Below the pieces are notes generated by a model. It saw nothing but the letters and a program-made list of their open reading frames with translations. It was not told where the DNA came from and searched no databases. The translations under genes and the position numbers were made by a program. 64,000 bases of DNA from Pedobacter faecalis. GTDB taxonomy: Bacteria; Bacteroidota; Bacteroidia; Sphingobacteriales; Sphingobacteriaceae. The first letter of the stretch is position 1, and every line of letters begins with the position of its first letter. Where the stretch lies: NCBI RefSeq assembly GCF_030182585.1, contig NZ_JARXOW010000001.1, forward strand, positions 434,001 through 498,000, in the 5' to 3' direction. Of the stretch, positions 1 to 8,635 are shown one piece after another.

Positions 1-1456
1 ATATACCACCCAGCGCGTAGAAGCACAAGCATTAGGTACTTACGGTTTTTCTCCAAAAGGTCTGGCTGATACCGATCCAAGTTTTTTTATTGGTGATCCG
101 GCGCTTGATCCGGTGAAGTTATGGGATCATAATGCTACTTTATATTTTACCCATAAGTTTGACGAAAACTGGAAGGTGAACGGACAGGCTGCTTATATAA
201 AATATGGTATGTTTGGAGGTACACCGTGGCCGTCTATGATTGCACCTAATGGTGACATGAGGAGATACCTGAATATTAGTGAAGAACTGGCTATAAGCAA
301 AAATGCACAATTGAGCATTCAGGGAGACTTGATTGCAGGTTCTGTAATTCACCGTTTAATGGGTGGTATAGATATGGGTAACCTGAAAACCTGGGGCGAT
401 TTTTCCAGTGTAACTCATGGTGATCTTCAGTTGTCCGGTAATGCGCCGTTTAATATATATGACCCGACATACGGAATCCCGATGGCAAATATTCCGGTGT
501 TTGACCGTTCAAGAAGTATACAGGTCCGTTCAGGCTCAAATACATATGCAACTAATCTCACCTACACCGGTGCATACTTACAGGATGAAATCAGGATGCT
601 GGAAGAAAAGTTGCGTCTAACCCTTGCGGGAAGATTTACTCATGCAGTTACTGTTGGAAAGAAGAATTCATTGCAGGTGTCTGACAATGTGTTTAGTCCG
701 CGTATAGGCTTAAGCTATTCAGTTACTAAGGACTTTTCTGCATATACTTTATATGATCAGAGTTTCTTACCTCAGTCGGGACAGGATTTCTTCGGCAATT
801 CCTTTAAAGCAGTTCGCGGAGATAACATCGAATTTGGCGTTAAGAAAGATTGGTTTGACGGGAAGTGGAACGCGACGGCCGCCGTATACAGAATAACAAA
901 ATCTAATGTCTTGGTTGCTGACCTTGACCACCCCGGAGCTAATTGGAGAACTCAGTTGGGCGAAATCCGCTCGGATGGTGTAGAGTTAGATATTTCCGGT
1001 GAAATCATGAGTGGATTGAATGTTATCTTAAATTATGCATTTACTAACGCAAGAGTAACCGAAGATACGAATCCTGTTTTTATAGGTAGGCCCTCACCTA
1101 ATTCTGTGAAACATATAACAAACGGATGGCTAACATATCGTCATAGAAAGCCTGGTTCTATTCTAAATGGTTTTGGCCTGAGCGGCGGCTATCAGATTCA
1201 ACTGGACAGGTATGCTGGTTCTACATCGCTGCCGTTTATGATTCCAAACTATTATCGCTTCGATGCTGGTGCTTCTTATGAGAAAGGCAAATTCACTATC
1301 TCAGCGGTTGTAAATAACTTGCTAGACAGAAGGTTGTTAACGCAGGGATCTTACACTAGCGTTGCTAGCCCGACGCCTACCAGCGTATCATACTACACTT
1401 ACATTTATGAAGTGCCGCGCAACGGGAGGGTAACCTTAACCTACCGATTTAAATAA
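1..1456 (+). CDS. TonB-dependent siderophore-type receptor, 3' part
   Basis: The reading frame is open from base 2, so the gene enters from the left edge; the GTG at 113 is only an internal codon. About 484 residues are visible, all of them beta-barrel: alternating amphipathic strands, a stretch typical of siderophore receptors (TYTGAYLQDEIRML, FSPRIGLSYSVTKDFSAY, SDGVELDISGEI), and a C-terminal strand ending TLTYRFK, the usual signal for outer-membrane insertion. The plug domain and signal peptide lie outside the window. It should import a chelated metal across the outer membrane using TonB energy. A PepSY membrane protein gene follows after 23 bases, so the two are probably co-transcribed. 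The ligand cannot be told from the sequence; iron-siderophore is the default guess, copper an alternative. Confidence 0.9.
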   Translation, partial: YTTQRVEAQALGTYGFSPKGLADTDPSFFIGDPALDPVKLWDHNATLYFTHKFDENWKVNGQAAYIKYGMFGGTPWPSMIAPNGDMRRYLNISEELAISKNAQLSIQGDLIAGSVIHRLMGGIDMGNLKTWGDFSSVTHGDLQLSGNAPFNIYDPTYGIPMANIPVFDRSRSIQVRSGSNTYATNLTYTGAYLQDEIRMLEEKLRLTLAGRFTHAVTVGKKNSLQVSDNVFSPRIGLSYSVTKDFSAYTLYDQSFLPQSGQDFFGNSFKAVRGDNIEFGVKKDWFDGKWNATAAVYRITKSNVLVADLDHPGANWRTQLGEIRSDGVELDISGEIMSGLNVILNYAFTNARVTEDTNPVFIGRPSPNSVKHITNGWLTYRHRKPGSILNGFGLSGGYQIQLDRYAGSTSLPFMIPNYYRFDAGASYEKGKFTISAVVNNLLDRRLLTQGSYTSVASPTPTSVSYYTYIYEVPRNGRVTLTYRFK

Positions 1457-1479
1457 TTCAACAAGCTAACAATAAAACG

Positions 1480-2790
1480 ATGATGACAGACAGGAATTCC
1501 ACACAGAAAAAAAAGCAAAAGGACTCGCTTTTTAAGAGGGTAAACAACTGGCTCCATCTGTGGATGGGTCTTATATCTGGCGTCATTGTTTTCGTTGTCT
1601 GCATCACAGGCTGCATATGGGCATTCCAGGAAGAAATTACAGCCCTGGTAGAGCCGGAACTAAACGTGGAGTGGCAGGATAAGCCTGTGATTACGCCGTC
1701 TGCTATTGCCACTGTGGCCTCGGAGCGTTTTCCTGATAAGGTGGCGGCATCTGCTTATTATTTACAAGGCCGTGCTGTGCAGGTTACATTAAGGTCACCT
1801 GAAGAGGTTGGCCGCCGAGGTGCTGGTGTTACGCTCAACCTGAATCCTTATACGGGTGAGGTAATGAAGGAGCAGGTGCGGAAAAAAGGTGAGGTTGATT
1901 TCTTCAGGTTTATCCTGAACGGTCACCGCTTTTTATGGATGCCTCCGGCAATAGGCAGGCCTATTGTTAATTACGGTACGCTGGTATTTGTGGTATTGTT
2001 GATTACGGGCCTGATTTGGTGGTATCCTAAGAAATGGAACAACTCTACACGCGATAAGAGTTTTAAAATTAAGTGGAAAGCTTCATTTAAACGCGTGAAT
2101 CTTGATCTGCACAATGTGCTTGGTTTTTATTCCCTGCTGTTTCTTGCGGCAATCGCGCTTACCGGAATGGTATATGGAATTGAGTGGTATAGTAAAGGCT
2201 TGTACTGGGTTACCAGCGGAGGGGAGAAACTAGGTGAGTATGGCCGCCTGCAGTCGGATACCACACAGGTTGGTAAGTTTTACAGACCACTTGAGGCTAT
2301 GGATGCAGCCTGGAGCAAGGTTGTTGCCAAGAGCCCGGAATCTAAAGGGTTCTATTATGTTTTTCCTGATCAGAAAAAAGCCAAAGCGGCCATCGAAATA
2401 TCAGTATACCCAAGCAGAGGACAGTTTTACAACCGCGAGGCCTATGCCTTTGATCAGCATACCTTGAAGGAGCTAAAGGGTACCGATGTATATTCGGTGT
2501 CTTATGCAGATGCCGGCTTTGCGGGCAAACTTCGGAAAATGAATTATGACATCCACGTGGGCAGCATACTGGGCTTCCCGGGAAAAGTGCTGGCATTTTT
2601 AGCTTCACTGATTGGCGCAAGTTTGCCTATCACGGGGTTCCTGGTATGGTATGGACGAAAGTTTAAGAAGAAAAAGAAGTCTGACAGCAAGAGTGCTTTG
2701 CAGTCGGCAGGCGGGGGGCCTAATCCGGGCAGAAAGGTATTTAAAAAGGTACCGGAGCCCGTGCTCGCTGCTAGTACTCCCGTGAAGTAA
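1480..2790 (+). CDS. PepSY-associated TM helix protein
   Basis: A 436-residue inner-membrane protein with four predicted membrane helices (about 28-49, 165-182, 205-230 and 360-385) and two periplasmic PepSY-like loops. Histidines lie at or near the helix ends (WLHLWMG, LNGHRF, LDLHNVLG, YDIHVGS), as in the PepSY_TM family thought to bind haem and reduce ferric siderophores or similar metal complexes at the inner membrane. The cytoplasmic tail is Lys- and Pro-rich. It sits between a TonB receptor and a secreted DUF4198 protein, a setting usual for this family in Bacteroidota. The start is the first of two adjacent ATG codons at 1480. Reductase activity is inference from family and context. 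Confidence 0.85.
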   Translation: MMTDRNSTQKKKQKDSLFKRVNNWLHLWMGLISGVIVFVVCITGCIWAFQEEITALVEPELNVEWQDKPVITPSAIATVASERFPDKVAASAYYLQGRAVQVTLRSPEEVGRRGAGVTLNLNPYTGEVMKEQVRKKGEVDFFRFILNGHRFLWMPPAIGRPIVNYGTLVFVVLLITGLIWWYPKKWNNSTRDKSFKIKWKASFKRVNLDLHNVLGFYSLLFLAAIALTGMVYGIEWYSKGLYWVTSGGEKLGEYGRLQSDTTQVGKFYRPLEAMDAAWSKVVAKSPESKGFYYVFPDQKKAKAAIEISVYPSRGQFYNREAYAFDQHTLKELKGTDVYSVSYADAGFAGKLRKMNYDIHVGSILGFPGKVLAFLASLIGASLPITGFLVWYGRKFKKKKKSDSKSALQSAGGGPNPGRKVFKKVPEPVLAASTPVK

Positions 2791-2823
2791 TTGTCTATTA
2801 AAAACCTATATAAAGAAATAAAA

Positions 2824-3534
2824 ATGAAGAAACTAAAATTCGCGATTCTTGCCGCACTGCTGACGTTCTCAACTGCCAGTGTTTTCGCACATGCACTATG
2901 GATAGAAACTGCTGCCACCGGAAAGGTTGGACAGAAGCAGACCGTTAAAGTTTTCTACGGTGAGTATGCCGATCTGGGTCGCGACAGCGTTTCGACCTGG
3001 TATTCTGACGTTAAAGAATTTACGCTGTGGCTGGTTGGTCCCGATCAAAAGAAAACTCAGCTGACAGTCACTCCCGGTGTAAACTATTTTGAAAGCAGTT
3101 TTACACCACAGCAGAATGGCGCATACACCATCACGGTAAGCCATGAAGCTAAAGACCTGGGTGGTACTACCAAATACCACTTTCTCTCAAGCGCAACCGT
3201 ATCGGTTGGCGGGGTAGCGCCGTTAGCTTCTCAAAATAGCAATGCCCTTAATCTGCACCTGGCCGATGTATCATCGCTTAAAGTGAAGAAACCGGTAAAA
3301 ATGACTGCCTATTTAAACGGTACTGCTGCTAAAGAAAAAACGGTTACTGTTTTCTCGCCTTACGGATGGTCTAAGGAGTTTTATACCGATGCCAACGGTA
3401 GTTTCGAGTTTACACCTATTTGGCCTGGGCGCTATGTGGTTGAGGTGAGCGATATGGACAAGACACCTGGTGAGCATCATGGGAAGGAATATAAAGCGAC
3501 CTGGAAGGGCGCAACCTACAGCCTGGTACTTTAA
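2824..3534 (+). CDS. DUF4198-like secreted protein
   Basis: I start this gene at the ATG at 2824, giving 236 residues, rather than the upstream in-frame TTG at 2791, because it begins directly with a signal peptide (MKKLKFAILAALLTFS) ending SVFA before His23. The mature protein would therefore begin HALWIET. The body has two beta-rich halves: the first (KVFYGEYADLG) resembles DUF4198/NikM-like periplasmic metal-uptake proteins, the second (about 155-236) looks like an Ig or carboxypeptidase-regulatory-like fold. It is the last gene of the TonB receptor/PepSY operon, 33 bases after the PepSY stop, and is followed by a strong hairpin. A role in handling the imported metal is likely; the metal is not identified. 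Confidence 0.75.
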   Translation: MKKLKFAILAALLTFSTASVFAHALWIETAATGKVGQKQTVKVFYGEYADLGRDSVSTWYSDVKEFTLWLVGPDQKKTQLTVTPGVNYFESSFTPQQNGAYTITVSHEAKDLGGTTKYHFLSSATVSVGGVAPLASQNSNALNLHLADVSSLKVKKPVKMTAYLNGTAAKEKTVTVFSPYGWSKEFYTDANGSFEFTPIWPGRYVVEVSDMDKTPGEHHGKEYKATWKGATYSLVL

Positions 3535-3576
3535 GAGATATGCATAGATAAAAACAATTTATCTCCAGTTTATATT

Positions 3577-3617
3577 ATAAGGGTAGTACATTGATGTATT
3601 ACCCTTATTTAATTTAC
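3577..3617 (+). terminator. Rho-independent terminator of the uptake operon
   Basis: Arms of 14 bases (3577-3590 and 3595-3608, one G-T pair) close on the loop TTGA and are followed by a T-rich stretch. It lies 42 bases after the stop of the DUF4198 gene. Confidence 0.7.
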
Positions 3618-3621
3618 AGCT

Positions 3622-3783
3622 ATGCAAGAAGAAACAAAGAAACACCCGGCACCATCAGACGAAGTTCAAAAAGATATAGAAACAGTGACTCCCGATACTG
3701 AAAAAGAGGGTCTGCCAAACGATCGCACCGGAGAGGTTGATGAAAGTGCAGTAACGAAGGAAGGCAGGGAGGAAGAGGAATAG
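3622..3783 (+). CDS. Small acidic hypothetical protein
   Basis: A 53-codon reading frame from ATG (MQEETKKHPAP) to TAG. The protein is very rich in Glu, Asp, Thr and Pro, has no hydrophobic core, no Cys and no signal peptide, and ends in four Glu, so it is probably disordered and cytoplasmic. It begins just after the terminator of the uptake operon and ends 16 bases before the end of ackA on the other strand, so it needs its own promoter or read-through. I do not recognise a family. Full use of the space between two genes and a compositionally consistent sequence favour a real gene, but it is short. Confidence 0.5.
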   Translation: MQEETKKHPAPSDEVQKDIETVTPDTEKEGLPNDRTGEVDESAVTKEGREEEE

Positions 3784-3799
3784 CTCTTCCTGCCGCTCA

Positions 3800-4915
3800 C
3801 TATTTCGCCATCATATCATAACACTGCAGTGCAATCTCCAGTTCCTCGTTGGTCGGAATAACCAAAATCCTGACCGCAGATCCATCTTCACTGATGTCTG
3901 TGATTTGCTTTTTGTAGTTCCTGTTCTTTTCCTCGTTCAGCGCTATACCCAGGTAGTCCATTTCTTCGCATACTGCTGTGCGCATGTCGGCGTCATTTTC
4001 GCCGACTCCGGCTGTGAAGATGATTGCGTCGAGTCCGTTCATTGCAGCGGTGTAAGCACCCAGGTATTTTTTGATACGATAGGCGTAAATTTCAAGTGCC
4101 AGCTTAGCCCCCTGATCACCGTTTGCAACGCGTTTGCGAATGTCTCGCATATCGCCGGAACCGCCCACACCCAGCAATCCTGATTCTTTATTCAGTAGTC
4201 TGCTAAGCTGTTCAAGCGTATAACCTGAGTGTTCAATGAGATGGAAGATCAACGATGGGTCAATGTCGCCCGACCTGGTGCCCATCATTAGTCCGGCCAG
4301 CGGTCCGAAACCCATGCTGGTGTCTACCGACTTGCCGTTTTTGATGGCGGTCATACTGCATCCGTTGCCCAGATGTATACTCACGATCTTCGTGTCTGCT
4401 TTATCGCCCAGCCACTTTATTGCCTGCTCGCTCACATACTTATGGCTGGTGCCGTGAAAGCCGTACACGCGCATCTTGTTTTCCCTGTAATACTTTTCGG
4501 GAATGGCAAAGCGGTAGGCTTTTGCCGGGAGGGTATGGTGAAATGCCGTATCGAAGACAGCGATCTGAGTAATGCCCGGGAAAGTCTGCTCAGCCATTTC
4601 AATGCAGGCGTAGTTGGCCGGGTTGTGTAGCGGTGCCAGGGAAAACAGCCGGCGGATTTGCTTCTTGACATCGTCGTTGATCACAGTGGCCTCCGAAAAT
4701 CGCTCACCGCCGTGTACAACGCGGTGACCTACCACATCGACTGCTGCAGGCAATTCTTTAAGCACTTCGTCAAGTGCGGCCTTGTGGTCGCTGATAGGGC
4801 TTCCTGCTTCGCCAATGCGTTCTACCAGTCCGCTGGCTAAGAGCGTACCAGAAGGCATCTTTAAAAGCTGATATTTCAGGGAACTGCTTCCCGAATTAAT
4901 AACTAAAATATTCAT
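3800..4915 (-). CDS. ackA: Acetate kinase
   Basis: Acetate kinase interconverts acetyl phosphate and ADP with acetate and ATP in the cytoplasm. The family signatures are present in order: VINSGSSSLKY at the N-terminus, GHRVVHGG, FDTAFHHTLP, LGNGCSM, GTRSGDIDP and GVGENDADMR. At 371 residues it is about 25-30 shorter than most AckA proteins; the missing part falls between GLVERIG (about residue 35) and GHRVVHGG (about 65), a variable loop, so activity should be kept. It lies 7 bases downstream of pta on the same strand, the classical acetate overflow operon. The stop is 16 bases from the small acidic gene on the plus strand. Confidence 0.97.
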   Translation of the reverse strand: MNILVINSGSSSLKYQLLKMPSGTLLASGLVERIGEAGSPISDHKAALDEVLKELPAAVDVVGHRVVHGGERFSEATVINDDVKKQIRRLFSLAPLHNPANYACIEMAEQTFPGITQIAVFDTAFHHTLPAKAYRFAIPEKYYRENKMRVYGFHGTSHKYVSEQAIKWLGDKADTKIVSIHLGNGCSMTAIKNGKSVDTSMGFGPLAGLMMGTRSGDIDPSLIFHLIEHSGYTLEQLSRLLNKESGLLGVGGSGDMRDIRKRVANGDQGAKLALEIYAYRIKKYLGAYTAAMNGLDAIIFTAGVGENDADMRTAVCEEMDYLGIALNEEKNRNYKKQITDISEDGSAVRILVIPTNEELEIALQCYDMMAK

Positions 4916-4922
4916 GTATAAG

Positions 4923-7016
4923 TTATAAGTCCTGGCACTGGATGGCGGTGATGACTACAGTATTGAAAATGTCATCCACGGTGCATCCGCGGCTCAGGTC
5001 GTTGATTGGTTTATTTAATCCTTGAAGCATAGGGCCGATCGCCAGTGCGCCGGTTTCCCTTTGCACGGCTTTGTAAGTGTTGTTTCCCGTATTGAGATCA
5101 GGAAATATCAGTACACTGGCCCGTCCGGCTACTTCCGAGCCAGGCAGTTTTTGCTTACCCACTGCGGGGTCAACGGCAGCGTCGTACTGTATCGGTCCCT
5201 CAATCTTAAGTTCGGGGTGGCGTGCTTTAACAATGGCCGTGGCCTCGCGTACGCGTTCTACATCCTCGCCCTCACCGGAGGTGCCCGAGGAGTAGGAAAG
5301 CATTGCTATGCGTGGTTCTATACCAAACCGGGCGCTGCTCTCGGCCGAAGAAATAGCGATCTCCGCCAGTTGCTGCGCAGTGGGGTTGGGATTTACCGCG
5401 CAATCGCCAAATATGGCTACCCGCTCAGGCAAACACATAAAAAAGATGGACGATACAACAGACACGCCTGGTTTGGTCTTAACAAACTGCAGTGCGGGCC
5501 TAATAGTATGCTGCGTGGTGTGTACCGCTCCTGAAACCATGCCGTCGGCATGACCTTTATAAACCATCATCGTGCCGTAGTATGATACGTCGGTCATCAT
5601 ATCCCTGGCCATTTCCATGTTTACATTCTTCGTTTTGCGCAGTTCGTAAAGGGTCTCGACGTATTCGTTGTAGTGGCTAGACTGTGCGGGATTATGGGTG
5701 TTAATCGCGTTGATGTCCAGGTTCAGGCCAAGTCGTTTGATGGATGTGGCGATTTCAAGCTGATCGCCAAGGAGCGTAATATCGACGATGTCCTGACTGA
5801 TCAGACGCTCTACCGCCTTTAATATGCGTTCGTCGTTGCCTTCCGGAAGTACGATATGCTTTTTCTGGCTCTTAGCCCATTTAACCAGCTGGTACTGGAA
5901 CATGTGTGGGGTGATGCCTTCATACTGGAAGGTAATGATCTTATCGTCGAGCACCTGCATATCTACATAGCGCTCAAACACATCGATGGCCAGCTCAATC
6001 TTTTTCTTGTTGTCTTTAGATATCTTGGAATGAATAGCGCCGATCCGTGTGGAGGTTTCAAAGGTGCCGTAGTCGACTGCTATAATCGGGATGACAGCCT
6101 GCAGACCTTCTATCAGACGCAGCATGGGCTCATCGGGCAGGGTACCGGCAGTGAGAACAATTCCGGCAACCTTTGGATAGTTGGCCGATAGGTTGGCCTG
6201 TAAGGATCCGATAATGATGTCGCCGCGGTCGCCCGGCGTAAGTATGAGCACATTCTCTTTAATGTGGTTCAGAAAGTTAGGCAGCATCATAGCACCGGTA
6301 ACGAAATTGTCTACCTGATTGGCCATCAGCTCTTCGCCAAAGAGTACCCTTGCGTTTAAAGCGGTGGTAATTTCCTTCATGGTCGGACTCTGCAGTCCGC
6401 TCTCCATGGGTATGACAGTAATCATCACCTCAGCAGGTAATTGGGCTGTTAGCGCATCCCGGATATCATTCACATCTCCCGGGTCTACCATATTGGCAAC
6501 AATGCCCAGCACCTGTAAGTCACGCTGCAGGAAGTTCCGGTAGATATTGATGGCTTTGGTGACCAGCTGTATAGCAGTCTTGTCTTTCCCCGTAACCACC
6601 ATAATAATAGGCGCACCGAGATTTTTAGCGATGAGGGCGTTCGATTCAAATTCGAAGGCAATGCCTTCGCCGAGGAAGTCGCTGCCTTCTATGACGGTAA
6701 AGTCGTAATTATCTTCCAGCTTTTTATATTTCGTAATGACCGTATTGATCATTTCGTTGGTGTTCTCCGAATTGGGCGACTGAAGAATCTGCTGCCGCGT
6801 AAAAGCAAAAGTGTCGTTATAAGCGATGGGAAGGGAGAAGTGATCCAGTATGGCTTCCAGATGGGCTTCCTTTTGTGTTAGGTCGTCTTCTGCGATGATG
6901 GGCTTAAAATACCCGACCTTTTGCGTTTTAGACAGCAGCATATTTACCATGCCAAACGCTATTACAGATTTGCCGGTATAGGGCTCGGCCGACGCGATGA
7001 AGATGTTTTTGGTCAT
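4923..7016 (-). CDS. pta: Phosphate acetyltransferase
   Basis: A full-length 697-residue Pta of the long bacterial type, converting acetyl-CoA and phosphate to acetyl phosphate. The N-terminal third is a P-loop-like regulatory domain (SAEPYTGKS near the start), followed by a DRTGG-type domain (about 215-330) and the catalytic PTA_PTB domain (about 370-690) with VLPEGNDERIL, SYSSGTSGEGEDVERV and PDLNTGNNTYKAVQR. It leads the pta-ackA operon; only 7 bases separate the genes. A good Bacteroidota promoter lies directly upstream, leaving a leader of roughly ten bases. Confidence 0.97.
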   Translation of the reverse strand: MTKNIFIASAEPYTGKSVIAFGMVNMLLSKTQKVGYFKPIIAEDDLTQKEAHLEAILDHFSLPIAYNDTFAFTRQQILQSPNSENTNEMINTVITKYKKLEDNYDFTVIEGSDFLGEGIAFEFESNALIAKNLGAPIIMVVTGKDKTAIQLVTKAINIYRNFLQRDLQVLGIVANMVDPGDVNDIRDALTAQLPAEVMITVIPMESGLQSPTMKEITTALNARVLFGEELMANQVDNFVTGAMMLPNFLNHIKENVLILTPGDRGDIIIGSLQANLSANYPKVAGIVLTAGTLPDEPMLRLIEGLQAVIPIIAVDYGTFETSTRIGAIHSKISKDNKKKIELAIDVFERYVDMQVLDDKIITFQYEGITPHMFQYQLVKWAKSQKKHIVLPEGNDERILKAVERLISQDIVDITLLGDQLEIATSIKRLGLNLDINAINTHNPAQSSHYNEYVETLYELRKTKNVNMEMARDMMTDVSYYGTMMVYKGHADGMVSGAVHTTQHTIRPALQFVKTKPGVSVVSSIFFMCLPERVAIFGDCAVNPNPTAQQLAEIAISSAESSARFGIEPRIAMLSYSSGTSGEGEDVERVREATAIVKARHPELKIEGPIQYDAAVDPAVGKQKLPGSEVAGRASVLIFPDLNTGNNTYKAVQRETGALAIGPMLQGLNKPINDLSRGCTVDDIFNTVVITAIQCQDL

Positions 7017-7032
7017 GTCAGGGGGTTTTGAT

Positions 7033-7066
7033 CAAATATACACGTATATATCTAACCAAAACAAAA
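7033..7066 (-). promoter_or_regulatory. Promoter of pta-ackA
   Basis: On the minus strand there is a perfect Bacteroidota -7 element TATATTTG (7040-7033) with TTTTG (7066-7062) 21 bases upstream as the -33 element. The expected transcript start is close to 7027, just before the pta ATG at 7016. Confidence 0.6.
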
Positions 7067-7084
7067 ACTATGCTATGCAGTTCC

Positions 7085-7531
7085 CTACAAACTGGTATTT
7101 CTAAAAGAATTGTTTTCCGGCAATTCTTTAAAAAGTACATAAGCCACTGGTACGCAGGTTACAAGCGCATAAGCAAGATGCAAATACCGCTGAGCGCCTT
7201 CTACAGGTGAACTTTGATTGAAAACAAGAAGAGAGGTAGAAGACAGGATCAGCACAAGGAACACTATGCATGTGAACATCCGGAATGGCGCCTTGTTCAG
7301 AATATAGTGAATACCATAAAGCACGAATGAGACCCCCGCGATACATATAAAGTACCAAAACGCATCATCCAGTTTCAGTTCCGACCAGACCGAGGTAGTT
7401 GAGTTTCCGAACCGTCTTAGCTGTGAAATCAGGAATTTTACCGTAAGAAAGTATGATACAGCCCAGAAAAAGTAAAAAACGACCATAAGAAATAACCAAT
7501 AGAGGATGAGTTTAATTCTTTGTGTGTCCAT
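7085..7531 (-). CDS. Small membrane protein of unknown function
   Basis: A 148-residue protein with four predicted membrane helices: about 8-33, 58-76, 83-105 and 117-135. It starts MDTQRIKLILYW and ends in a short polar tail (ELPENNSFRNTSL). No conserved motif or family is recognisable to me. It is transcribed toward pta but 68 bases separate it from the pta start, and pta has its own promoter, so co-transcription is not obvious. The length, clean helix pattern and single ATG start support a real gene. Confidence 0.7.
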   Translation of the reverse strand: MDTQRIKLILYWLFLMVVFYFFWAVSYFLTVKFLISQLRRFGNSTTSVWSELKLDDAFWYFICIAGVSFVLYGIHYILNKAPFRMFTCIVFLVLILSSTSLLVFNQSSPVEGAQRYLHLAYALVTCVPVAYVLFKELPENNSFRNTSL

Positions 7532-7648
7532 TTGCCCTTGTTTTTACCTTAAGATTAAACCGCTATCATAAATTTACCTCCAATAATTTGAAAATCCAAG
7601 AAAAAAAGGAATGTAAAGTCAATTTTTTATAAGTAGTTTTATAGATGT

Positions 7649-8344
7649 ATGCGCATTAACCACGATTTTACTCACTTGAGCGACCGTGAAAGCGGAGAAG
7701 TATATCCTTCGCTCATTGATAACGCGGAAAGACATTTTTCTGTTGCTCACCACATTTTTACGGTAGGTGATTACCCGAATTCGGTGGCGCATCTGATATT
7801 AGGGGCTGAAGAGATGGTCTACGCCACCTTGCTGCTGCTGAGGAGTAAAGCATTATATCCCGAACATATCATCAGTTACCATGAACTCCTTGCACCGGAT
7901 AGACGTGGCAACGGCCTGATCATGGATTTTTTTAAGGTCTGGTTTAACATCAGGGAGATCCTGAAACTGGCAGGTCCAAAGAAACAATACAGCCTTAAGA
8001 ACCTGTTTCAGTTGCTCGTGGTAGAATTTACCGGCCTGGTAACCGGAAAGGACAGCTTAACCTGGTGGCAGCGGGCAGATGCGTTGAAGGAGCGCTGCCT
8101 GCATGTTCATTATAGCGATGGGATTGTTCTGCCCGACATCCAGGTCAGTAAATCTGACTACAACCTGGCGCATCATTACGTATATCTTTTCCGGTATGAG
8201 TTTTATGCGCTGCAGCACAAACTGATCAACGCATCGGATGAGGATTTAACGGATCTGCGCGAACAGATCGACAACAGGGAGTTCGCCGGGGTGCTTAAAA
8301 GTATACTCAGCAGCAAACGCCAGACACAGGAACCTGCAATTTAA
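7649..8344 (+). CDS. AbiV/HEPN-like protein
   Basis: A 231-residue, mostly helical cytoplasmic protein. Residues 25-65 (NAERHFSVAHHIF, GDYPNSVAHLILGAEEM) resemble the first helices of the AbiV family of HEPN proteins, in which a Gly-Asp-Tyr turn is followed by a helix ending in an Ala-Glu-Glu stretch. Residues 145-175 (LKERCLHVHYSDG, LPDIQVSKSDYNLA) match the AbiV region where a Lys/Arg-rich helix leads to a (Y/H)V(D/H)Y segment. AbiV gives lactococci phage resistance; many homologues have no tested function. There is no toxin-antitoxin partner beside it; its stop overlaps by four bases the stop of the small acidic gene on the other strand. A plain HEPN protein unrelated to phage defence is an alternative. 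Confidence 0.55.
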   Translation: MRINHDFTHLSDRESGEVYPSLIDNAERHFSVAHHIFTVGDYPNSVAHLILGAEEMVYATLLLLRSKALYPEHIISYHELLAPDRRGNGLIMDFFKVWFNIREILKLAGPKKQYSLKNLFQLLVVEFTGLVTGKDSLTWWQRADALKERCLHVHYSDGIVLPDIQVSKSDYNLAHHYVYLFRYEFYALQHKLINASDEDLTDLREQIDNREFAGVLKSILSSKRQTQEPAI

Positions 8345-8583
8345 ATATCTTTACTTTTATTCAGGCTCAGGTCATCATCGGCATCATGGTTCAGTCCTGT
8401 ATCTTCTGCCGGAGCCGTGTTCAAGTCGCCCACATGCAGTTCGTCAGCCTCATTGTCCTTGTCCTCCGAAACCTCCCCGGTAGGAAGTTCATCGGTTTCG
8501 GCTGTGAGCGATGGGTCGGTGATTACTTCGGGATCGCGCTTTGGCTCATTTTTCTCGGGTGGATCTTGTGCAAATTTGTTCAT
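8341..8583 (-). CDS. Small acidic hypothetical protein
   Basis: I take the start at the ATG at 8583 (MNKFAQDPPEKNEPK), giving 80 residues. A longer frame in the same register runs up to 9027, but that part is only the antisense shadow of the GntR gene. The protein is dominated by Asp, Glu, Pro, Thr and Asn, with no hydrophobic core, so it is probably disordered. It ends tail-to-tail with the AbiV-like gene, sharing the bases TTAA, and starts 52 bases after the GntR stop on the same strand. No family recognised. Confidence 0.5.
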   Translation of the reverse strand: MNKFAQDPPEKNEPKRDPEVITDPSLTAETDELPTGEVSEDKDNEADELHVGDLNTAPAEDTGLNHDADDDLSLNKSKDI

Positions 8584-8635
8584 GATCGGGTATTTTGTAA
8601 TGTTAACAACCCGGGTATGAAAAAGTTCACATTTT

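Noticed and set aside
5022..5534. Plus-strand frame of 170 codons within pta
   Set aside because: Antisense of the conserved Pta catalytic domain.
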